From assembly GCF_018263855.1 (NCBI RefSeq), contig NZ_CP073318.1, positions 8,556,001-8,620,000 of the forward strand: 64,000 nt of DNA, given 5' to 3'. This stretch comes from Kutzneria sp. CA-103260. GTDB taxonomy: Bacteria > Actinomycetota > Actinomycetes > Mycobacteriales > Pseudonocardiaceae. How positions within the stretch are numbered: position 1 is the first letter of the stretch; every line of letters starts with the position of its first letter. The position numbers and the translations under genes were made by a program. This document shows positions 48,614 to 54,983 of the stretch, one piece after another. The notes below the pieces were generated by a model. The model worked only from the letters and a program-made list of their open reading frames with translations. It was not told the origin of the DNA and did not search any database.

Positions 48614-49805
48614 TGTCGGCGAGCGCGCGGATCAGCTGGTCGACTTCCATCTGGTTGGTGTAGTGCGCCAACCCGATGCGCACCGCACCACCGATCTCGC
48701 CGACGCCGAGCACGGAGAACACGCCGTTCTGGCCGGGGTCGGCGAAGGCGCACACGCCGCGTTCGGCCAGGTGCTCCACCGCCTCGACGGCCTTCACGCC
48801 GGTCACGGTGAAGGCCAGCGAGGGCACGCGGCGCATGGCGTCGCCGATGACCATGGCGTTGCGGGACCACCGCAGCTCGTTGATCAGATGGGAGAGCAGC
48901 CCGGCCTGGTAGGACTTGACCGAGCCCAGCGAGCTCATCAGGCGTTCCCGGCGTGGCCCGACGGCTGCGTCGTCCAGGGCGGCCAGATAGTCCACGGACG
49001 CGACCAGCCCGGCCAGCAGCGGATACGGATGCGGCCCCAGCTCCAGCCGCTCCGGCCCGCGGGCCCCGGCCTCCAGCGCCACAGACGGCAGCCGGTCCAG
49101 CAGCTTGGCGTCCCGGAACACCAGGGCCCCGACCGGCGGCCCGCCCCAGGCGTTGGCCGACACGGCGATGATGTCCGCGCCCATGGCGACGATGTCCAGC
49201 GGCATGAACGGGGCCGCCGAGGAGGCGTCGACCACCACGAGCGCGCCGGCGTTGTGCGCGGTCTCGGCGATCTTGGCCAGATCGGGCCGGGTGCCGACCG
49301 CGCCGGAGGCGGCGGTGATGGCGACCACCTTGGTCCGCGCCGAGACGATCTCGTCGTACTGCCAGGCCGGCAGCTCGCAGGTCTCGATGTCGATCTCGGC
49401 CCAGCGCACGGTCCCGCCGGAACGCTGCGCGGCCCGCTGCCACGGCGAGACGTTGGCCGGATGGTCCAGTCTGGACACCACCACCTCGTCGCCGAGCAGC
49501 CAACCGTCGCCGAGGGCGTCGGCCAGCCGTTGCAGCAGCACCGCCGAGCTGGTGCCCAGCACCACGCCCCCCGGTTCGGCGCCGACCAGGTCGGCGACGG
49601 CCCGCCGGGCCGCGTCCACGATCGCCTCGGCTCGCTGGGAGGCGGGGAAGATGCCGCCCGGCCCGGAGACCGGGGCCCGCAGCGCGGTGGAAACGGCGGT
49701 CGCGACCTGCTCGGGCACCTGCATGCCGGCCGGTGAGTCGAGGTGCACCCAGCCGTCGCCGAGAGCGGGGAACAGCCCACGGACCCGAGCGACGTCGAAC
49801 GCCAT
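48606..49805 (-). CDS. Class V aminotransferase/cysteine desulfurase-like protein lacking the PLP lysine
   Basis: The product is 399 residues from ATG 49805. The fold follows cysteine desulfurases: DSPAGMQVPEQV, VSRLDHPANVSPWQRAAQRSGG, ALVVVDASSAAPFMPLDI. But where the family has a S-G/A-x-K lysine motif, it reads VSANAWGGPPVG, with Ala in place of the Lys that binds PLP (about residue 210). From memory the mycobacterial homologue next to the same oxidoreductase has the same change. Catalysis by the normal route looks impossible. It may be a non-enzymatic or altered enzyme. Confidence 0.75.
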   Translation of the reverse strand: MAFDVARVRGLFPALGDGWVHLDSPAGMQVPEQVATAVSTALRAPVSGPGGIFPASQRAEAIVDAARRAVADLVGAEPGGVVLGTSSAVLLQRLADALGDGWLLGDEVVVSRLDHPANVSPWQRAAQRSGGTVRWAEIDIETCELPAWQYDEIVSARTKVVAITAASGAVGTRPDLAKIAETAHNAGALVVVDASSAAPFMPLDIVAMGADIIAVSANAWGGPPVGALVFRDAKLLDRLPSVALEAGARGPERLELGPHPYPLLAGLVASVDYLAALDDAAVGPRRERLMSSLGSVKSYQAGLLSHLINELRWSRNAMVIGDAMRRVPSLAFTVTGVKAVEAVEHLAERGVCAFADPGQNGVFSVLGVGEIGGAVRIGLAHYTNQMEVDQLIRALADIG

Positions 49806-49864
49806 GCCACACACCGTAGGCGAGCACGCAGCGCAGCGGCACTCCCGGGTGCCAGGATGGAGGC

Positions 49865-50413
49865 ATGACAGCGCCCAACGACAGCGAGGCAGGCGGACCC
49901 CAGCACATCGTGGTGGTGGGACCGGACGGAGCCCAGCTCGGCTCCGCGCGGGTGCCGTCGGCCGAGGAGGCGGAGGCCGGCAAGGACGTGAGCGGACTTG
50001 TCGAGCAGCCGGCCAAGGTGATGCGGATCGGCACGATGATCAAGCAACTGCTGGAGGAGGTGCGGGCGGCGCCGCTGGACGAGGCCTCCCGAAACCGGTT
50101 GCGGGAGATCCACAAGGCGTCCATCACGGAGCTGGAGGACGGCCTGGCGCCGGAGTTGCGGGAGGAGCTGGAGCGGCTGTCGCTGCCGTTCACCGACGAC
50201 TCCACCCCGTCCGACGCCGAGCTGCGCATCGCGCAGGCCCAGCTGGTGGGTTGGCTGGAGGGCCTGTTCCACGGCATCCAGACCGCCCTGTTCGCGCAGC
50301 AGATGGCGGCGCGGGTGCAGCTGGAGCAGATGCGCGGCCGCGCGCTGCCGCCGGGCATCGGCGGCGCGGAGCCGGACCAACAGCACATCCGGGGCAGTGG
50401 CCAATACCTGTAG
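49865..50413 (+). CDS. bpa: Bacterial proteasome activator Bpa/PafE
   Basis: The product is 182 residues. A helical core (QPAKVMRIGTMIKQLLEEVRAAPLDEASRNRLREIHKASITELEDGL, AQLVGWLEGLFHGIQTALFAQQMAAR) ends in GSGQYL. A C-terminal GQYL is the proteasome-docking tail of Bpa, an ATP-independent ring activator of the 20S core. Mycobacteria place the gene next to the galactan export genes, as here. It is 56 bases upstream of the ABC permease gene, so perhaps in one transcript. Confidence 0.9.
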   Translation: MTAPNDSEAGGPQHIVVVGPDGAQLGSARVPSAEEAEAGKDVSGLVEQPAKVMRIGTMIKQLLEEVRAAPLDEASRNRLREIHKASITELEDGLAPELREELERLSLPFTDDSTPSDAELRIAQAQLVGWLEGLFHGIQTALFAQQMAARVQLEQMRGRALPPGIGGAEPDQQHIRGSGQYL

Positions 50414-50469
50414 CTACGGTGGTCCGGCGTCGTCACCCGACTGTGCCCGCCCAGGCGTAACACCACGGA

Positions 50470-51402
50470 ATGACGCCGGTACCCTCGTTCCTCGTGCATC
50501 CCTCAAGCACCATCGACCGCCCCGTGGAGCCGCCGGCGTCGTCGACCCGCAGCTGGTCGCGCGCTTTCGCGGACATCAGCACTGGCCTGGCGAACCGGCA
50601 GCTGTGGGCCCACCTGGGCTGGCAGGACATCAAGCAGCGCTACCGCCGCTCGGTGCTGGGTCCGTTGTGGATCACCATCGGCATGGGCGTCACCGCGCTG
50701 GGCACCGGCCTGCTGTACGGCTTCCTGTTCCACGCGAACACCGCGACGTTCCTGCCCTACGTCACGGTCGGCTTCATCGTCTGGAACTTCCTGAGCGGAT
50801 GCCTGCTGGAGGGCCTGCAGACCTTCATCTCCAACGAGGGTCTGATCAAGCACCTGCCGGCGCCGCTGTCGGTGTACGTGCTGCGCACGATCTGGCGACA
50901 GACCTTGCTGCTGCTGCACAACCTGATCGTCTACGTCATCGTCGCGGCGATCTTCCTCGGCCACCTGATCGAGCCGTACTCGCTGGCCGCCAACGGCGGC
51001 GGCACCATCCAGCCCGGCATCGGCTGGTCGATCCTGCTGGCGATCCCGGGCTTCCTGCTGATCGCCGTCAACGGCGGCTGGGTGGCCACGCTGCTGGGCA
51101 TCATCAGCACCCGCTACCGGGACATCCCGCAGGTGATCAACGCGATCATCCAGCTGCTGTTCTACGGCACGCCGATCGTCTGGTCGATCGACACCCTGAG
51201 CCCGGAGAACCGCGACCTGGGCCAGAGCGTGCTGGACTGGAACCCGCTCTACCACCTGCTGCAGGTGATGCGCGGCCCGCTGCTCGGCCAGGAGGTCACC
51301 CCGCTGAGCTGGATCGTCACCATCGTGATGGCGGTGCTCGGCTGGGCGCTGGCCCTGGTCTTCATGAAGAACTACCGTGCCCGCATCTCCTACTGGGTGT
51401 GA
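50470..51402 (+). CDS. wzm: ABC-2-type permease for galactan export (Wzm-like)
   Basis: The product is 310 residues. A cytosolic start (DIKQRYRRSVLGPLWITIG) is followed by six helices, with the first near residues 65-85. The motif LGPLWITIGMGVTALGTGLLYG fits O-antigen/galactan ABC-2 permeases. The next gene is the ATPase and then glfT1, an order typical of arabinogalactan loci where galactan linked to decaprenyl pyrophosphate is flipped. The name is by function and context. Confidence 0.85.
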   Translation: MTPVPSFLVHPSSTIDRPVEPPASSTRSWSRAFADISTGLANRQLWAHLGWQDIKQRYRRSVLGPLWITIGMGVTALGTGLLYGFLFHANTATFLPYVTVGFIVWNFLSGCLLEGLQTFISNEGLIKHLPAPLSVYVLRTIWRQTLLLLHNLIVYVIVAAIFLGHLIEPYSLAANGGGTIQPGIGWSILLAIPGFLLIAVNGGWVATLLGIISTRYRDIPQVINAIIQLLFYGTPIVWSIDTLSPENRDLGQSVLDWNPLYHLLQVMRGPLLGQEVTPLSWIVTIVMAVLGWALALVFMKNYRARISYWV

Positions 51403-51417
51403 GTGAGGCTTTCTGCA

Positions 51418-52239
51418 ATGGTCAGCATCGACGTCTGGAACGCCTCGGTCGACTTCCCCATCTTCGACGCCAAGACGCGGTCGTTGAAGAAGGCGGTGCT
51501 CGGCAAGGCCGGTGGCCGGATCGGCACCGAGAACAAGGTCCCGATCATCGAGGCGCTGCGTGACATCACGCTGTCGCTCAAGCACGGCGACCGGGTGGCC
51601 CTGGTCGGCCACAACGGCGCCGGCAAGTCCACGCTGCTGCGCATGCTCGCCGGCATCTACGAGCCCACCCGCGGCTCGGCCCAGATCAACGGCCGGGTGG
51701 CGCCGGTGTTCGACCTCGGCGTCGGCATGGACCCCGAGCTGTCGGGCTACGAGAACATCATCATCCGCGGTCTGTTCCTGGGCATGACACGCAAGCAGAT
51801 GGAACAGCGGATGGACGACATCGCCGAGTTCTCCGAGCTCGGCAACTACCTGTCGATGCCGATCCGCACGTACTCCACGGGTATGCGGGTCCGGCTGGCG
51901 CTGGGTGTGGTCACCTCCATCGACCCGGAGATCCTGATCCTGGACGAGGGCATCGGCGCGGTCGACGCGGCCTTCCTGGACAAGGCCCGCACCCGGCTCA
52001 ACGACCTGGTGCGCCGCTCCGGCCTGCTGGTGTTCGCCTCGCACTCCGACGAGTTCCTGATGGAGCTGTGCAACACCGCGATCTGGATGGACCACGGCCA
52101 GATGAAGATGCAGGGCGGGCTGCGCGAGGTGCTCACCGCGTACAAGGGCCGTGACCCCTTCGAGCACATGTCGAAGGAGACGCTGGAACGGCTCGGCCTG
52201 GCCGGCGACCCGGTGCTGCCGAACGGTGAGAGCGCATGA
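51418..52239 (+). CDS. wzt: ABC transporter ATPase for galactan export (Wzt-like)
   Basis: The product is 273 residues from ATG 51418; GTG 51403 would add five. It begins VSIDVWNASVDFPIFDAKTRSLKKAVLG, as in mycobacterial orthologues. Walker A is GHNGAGKST (about residue 66), the signature YSTGMRVRLA and Walker B ILILDEGIGAVDA. It has no C-terminal carbohydrate-binding extension. It follows the permease by 15 bases and overlaps glfT1 by ATGA. Confidence 0.88.
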   Translation: MVSIDVWNASVDFPIFDAKTRSLKKAVLGKAGGRIGTENKVPIIEALRDITLSLKHGDRVALVGHNGAGKSTLLRMLAGIYEPTRGSAQINGRVAPVFDLGVGMDPELSGYENIIIRGLFLGMTRKQMEQRMDDIAEFSELGNYLSMPIRTYSTGMRVRLALGVVTSIDPEILILDEGIGAVDAAFLDKARTRLNDLVRRSGLLVFASHSDEFLMELCNTAIWMDHGQMKMQGGLREVLTAYKGRDPFEHMSKETLERLGLAGDPVLPNGESA

Positions 52240-53138
52240 ACTCGCAGCGCCTGCCCAAGGGCGCGGTCGTCGGGGTCATCGTCACCCACAACCGGCGTGA
52301 GCTGCTGGCCACGTCGCTGAAGGTGATGGCGGCCCAGACCAAGCCGATCGACCACCTGGTCGTGGTGGACAACGACCCGGAGCACCCGGCCAAGGACGTG
52401 GTGGAGGCCTGCGGGATCCCCACCACCTACCTGACCTCGCACCGCAACCTCGGCGGGGCCGGCGGTTTCGCGCTGGGCATGCTGACCGCGCTGTCGCTGG
52501 GCGCGGACTGGGTGTGGCTGGCCGACGACGACGGCCGCCCGGCCGACGAAAACGTGCTGCAGATCTTGTTCGAGGAGGCGCAGAAGCGCCGCCTGGCATC
52601 GATCTCGCCGGTGGTCGTCGACATCGACGACCCGAACACGCTGGCCTTCCCGCTACGCCGCGGCCTGACCTGGAAGCGCGGGGCCGACGAGCTGGGTGAG
52701 GACTTCCTGCCCGGCATCGCCTCGCTGTTCAACGGCGCGCTGTTCCGGGCCGAGGCGCTGGACGTCATCGGCGTGCCGGACTACCGGCTGTTCTTCCGCG
52801 GCGACGAGGTGGAGATCCACCGGCGCCTGGTCCGCAGCGGCCTGCCGTTCGGCACCAGCCTGCGCACCCAGTACCTGCACCCCAACGGCAGCGCCGAGTT
52901 CAAGCCGATGCTGGGCGGCAGGTTCCACGCCCAGGACCCGGAGAACGAGGTCAAGCGCTACTACACCTACCGCAACCGCGGTTATCTGCTCTCCCAGCCG
53001 GGCCTGCGCAAGCTCGGGCTGCTGGAGGTGGCCCGGTTCGGCCTGTACTTCCTGACCGTCCGCAAGGACCCCAAGCTCTTCGCGCAGTGGCTCAAGCTGG
53101 TCCTGCAGGGACGGCACGAGCGCTTCTATCGCAAGTGA
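52236..53138 (+). CDS. glfT1: Galactofuranosyltransferase GlfT1
   Basis: The product is 300 residues. It is a GT2-type transferase: GVIVTHNRRELLATSLKVM, VVVDNDPE, SHRNLGGAGGFALGM, WLADDDGRPADEN (the DDD motif about residue 94) and LFFRGDEVEIHRRL. It adds the first galactofuranose residues on the decaprenyl-PP linker. The start overlaps wzt by ATGA. A strong terminator follows. Confidence 0.9.
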   Translation: MNSQRLPKGAVVGVIVTHNRRELLATSLKVMAAQTKPIDHLVVVDNDPEHPAKDVVEACGIPTTYLTSHRNLGGAGGFALGMLTALSLGADWVWLADDDGRPADENVLQILFEEAQKRRLASISPVVVDIDDPNTLAFPLRRGLTWKRGADELGEDFLPGIASLFNGALFRAEALDVIGVPDYRLFFRGDEVEIHRRLVRSGLPFGTSLRTQYLHPNGSAEFKPMLGGRFHAQDPENEVKRYYTYRNRGYLLSQPGLRKLGLLEVARFGLYFLTVRKDPKLFAQWLKLVLQGRHERFYRK

Positions 53139-53152
53139 GAGTTCCCGATCTG

Positions 53153-53182
53153 GGCCCCGGTCACTCGGTGACCGGGGCCTTT
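53153..53182 (+). terminator. Intrinsic terminator after glfT1
   Basis: Perfect 12-bp stem GGCCCCGGTCAC / GTGACCGGGGCC with a TCG loop and a TTT tail, 14 bases past the glfT1 stop. Confidence 0.85.
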
Positions 53183-53209
53183 GTCGTTCCGCAGGGCCGC
53201 TGACCTGGG

Positions 53210-53253
53210 CCTCAAGGTTTCCTCAAGGTCTCCGGAATGGTCCCGTATTAGAG
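53210..53253 (+). promoter_or_regulatory. SARP-type promoter with tandem 11-bp repeats
   Basis: Consecutive 11-mers CCTCAAGGTTT and CCTCAAGGTCT, then a degenerate CCGGAATGGTC, lead directly into a -10-like TATTAG at 53246-53251. TCAAGGT heptamers at 11-bp spacing just ahead of -10 are the usual layout of SARP-binding promoters. A large SARP gene is 1.7 kb downstream. Start of transcription would be about 53258. Confidence 0.6.
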
Positions 53254-53254
53254 T

Positions 53255-53315
53255 CAACCACAGCGTCACCGCTAGCCGTTCCGGTTCCTGGAGGGGAGAA
53301 CCGGAACGGCTTTTT
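53255..53315 (+). ncRNA. Predicted short terminated transcript
   Basis: From the predicted start near 53258 the only structure is an intrinsic terminator: 13-bp perfect stem GCCGTTCCGGTTC (53275-53287) and GAACCGGAACGGC (53298-53310) with loop CTGGAGGGGA and a TTTTT tail (53311-53315). No gene lies between the promoter and the terminator, so an RNA of about 60 bases is predicted. It could be an sRNA or an attenuated leader of the next gene. Confidence 0.45.
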
Positions 53316-53330
53316 GTTTGCCCGCCGGCA

Positions 53331-53389
53331 GACCTTGAGGCCGGGCAGGAGGTTGTCTCAAGGTTTTCCCAAACCCCCGTTCCTAATGT
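53331..53389 (+). promoter_or_regulatory. Second SARP-type repeat cluster and promoter
   Basis: GACCTTGAGG (53331-53340) is an exact inverted copy of CCTCAAGGTC at 53221. It is followed by TCTCAAGGTTT and TCCCAAACCCC at 11-bp spacing (53356-53377) and a -10-like TAATGT at 53384-53389. The second unit ends 8 bases before the -10. It stands just upstream of the secreted repeat protein. Confidence 0.5.
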
Positions 53390-53431
53390 CGTTCCTGTCA
53401 GCAGGGGAACACGATGAGGGGGAACGAAGAG

Positions 53432-54364
53432 ATGACGAGCATGAAGCGGGTCGCCGGCGGGGTGGCGGCGACGGCGGGGGTCGCGCTGGCTCTCATCGGG
53501 GCGTCGGGGGTCGCCCAGGCGGCCGATGGGCTGGGTCCGGTGACCGCGACGGCGACCACCGTCGTCGGCACCGACCAGCTCATCGACACCGTCCACAGCA
53601 GCGGCCTGGTCTACGAGCGGACGCTGCACGCCGACGGCACCGTCAGCGGCCCGTACCTGATGGACGAGAACGGTGGCGTCACGGCCATCGCCCTGGCCAC
53701 CAAGCCCAACGGCGACGCCGTCCGGGTCGAGGTCAAGAACGGCCAGCTCGACGTGCAGCAGGCTCACAACGGCAACCTCTGGGGGCCTGGCACGGTTCTC
53801 TCGGCGCCGGAGGGCAACAGCAAGGCCGTCGCCACGACGGTGCTGTCCAACGGCGACCAGCTCATCGACAGCGTGACCACGAACGGCCTGGTCTACGAGC
53901 GGACGCTGCACGCCGACGGCACCGTCAGCGGGCCGAACCTGATGGACGAGAGCTTCACGGCCTCGGCCGTCGCCCTGGCCACCAAGCCCAACGGCGACGT
54001 CGTCCGGGTGACCATCGACAACGGCCAGCTCGACGAGCAGACCGCGCACAACGGCTTGTGGGGCCCCGGCACCGTCGTCAGCGGCGGACTGACCTACGCC
54101 TCGGTGGCGACCACGGTCCTGCCCAACGGCGACCAGCTCGTCGACGTGATCGACAGCACCGGCCGCACCTACGAGATCACCAACTACGCCGCCGGTTTCA
54201 GCAACGGGCCTTACATCCTCGACGAGAACACCGGCAGCACCGCCGTCGCGCTGGCCACCGAGGCCAACGGCGACGCCGTGCAGGACGTGGTCCACGCCGG
54301 GGCCGTGCAGCAGCGCGTGAAGCACAACGGCGGCTGGAGCCGGGACACCACCCAGATCGGCTGA
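53432..54364 (+). CDS. Secreted protein of tandem about 90-residue repeats
   Basis: The product is about 310 residues from ATG 53432, seven bases after AGGGGGAA; ATG 53414 and ATG 53441 are alternatives. A signal peptide (VAATAGVALALIGASGVAQAADG, cleaved about residue 34) precedes three related units containing GLVYERTLHADGTVSGPxLMDE, VALATKPNGDxVRV and NGQLDxQxAHNGxLWGPGTV. The third has diverged. Identical DNA of 48 bases occurs in units 1 and 2 (53602-53649 and 53884-53931). No family was recognised; a beta-propeller-like or lectin-like body is likely. Confidence 0.65.
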   Translation: MTSMKRVAGGVAATAGVALALIGASGVAQAADGLGPVTATATTVVGTDQLIDTVHSSGLVYERTLHADGTVSGPYLMDENGGVTAIALATKPNGDAVRVEVKNGQLDVQQAHNGNLWGPGTVLSAPEGNSKAVATTVLSNGDQLIDSVTTNGLVYERTLHADGTVSGPNLMDESFTASAVALATKPNGDVVRVTIDNGQLDEQTAHNGLWGPGTVVSGGLTYASVATTVLPNGDQLVDVIDSTGRTYEITNYAAGFSNGPYILDENTGSTAVALATEANGDAVQDVVHAGAVQQRVKHNGGWSRDTTQIG

Positions 54365-54380
54365 GCAGACGCACCACCGA

Positions 54381-54415
54381 CGGCGTCGGCGCGGAGAGGG
54401 GACGCGCCGACGCCG
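54381..54415 (+). terminator. Hairpin after the secreted repeat protein
   Basis: Perfect 12-bp stem CGGCGTCGGCGC / GCGCCGACGCCG with loop GGAGAGGGGAC. There is only a short TT tail, so termination is probable but not proven. Confidence 0.55.
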
Positions 54416-54443
54416 TTCCGGCCATCGAGACAGGGGACTCACC

Positions 54444-54860
54444 ATGGCACGCCGCACGTTCACTGCCGACCAGGTCACCGAGATGCTGGAGCGCTGGCAC
54501 CGGGGCGACTCCACCACCGACGTGGCCGCCGCGGTCGGCGTCGACCGCAAGACCGTGAAGAAGTACGCCGACTGCGCGGTGGCCGCCGGCATCCGGCCGG
54601 GCGGCCCGCCGCTGACCCCGACCGATTGGACCGCGCTGATCGCCCGCCGGCACCCGGTCATCGCCGAGCCCCGACTGCGCCGCACCACCTGGCGCGAGCT
54701 GGACGACAACCGGGAGCTCATCGCCCGGCTGCGGGCCGACGGCGTGCCGCAGGAGCGGATCTGGCGGCGGCTGCGCGCTGAGCAGGGCGTGGTGTCCAGC
54801 CTGGCCACGCTCAAGCGCTGGGTGGCGGCCAATCTCGTCGAGGCCGACGCCGTGAGGTAA
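54444..54860 (+). CDS. IstA-N-like helix-turn-helix protein, catalytic domain absent
   Basis: The product is 138 residues. It matches the N-terminal DNA-binding part of actinobacterial IS21-type IstA transposases: MLERWHRGDSTTDVAAAVGVDRKTVKKYADCAVAAGIRPGG, LRRTTWRELDDNRELIARLRADGVPQERIWRRLRAEQG and SLATLKRWVAANL. It then stops at TAA, with no DDE core. There is a AGGGGA ribosome site. The clean ends suggest a working small protein, a domesticated IstA-N or a regulator rather than a fresh break. It lies between the secreted protein and the SARP gene. Confidence 0.65.
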   Translation: MARRTFTADQVTEMLERWHRGDSTTDVAAAVGVDRKTVKKYADCAVAAGIRPGGPPLTPTDWTALIARRHPVIAEPRLRRTTWRELDDNRELIARLRADGVPQERIWRRLRAEQGVVSSLATLKRWVAANLVEADAVR

Positions 54861-54983
54861 CGGAAGCAACGCCCACCGCCGATAAGGCGGTAAGGGCGGG
54901 AATTGTGTGAGCGCGGTCTACTTGACCACTCCTCGACCTGCCGGTATCCGTGGTACAGGCAGGCGGGCGAGGGGGGATCGGGT

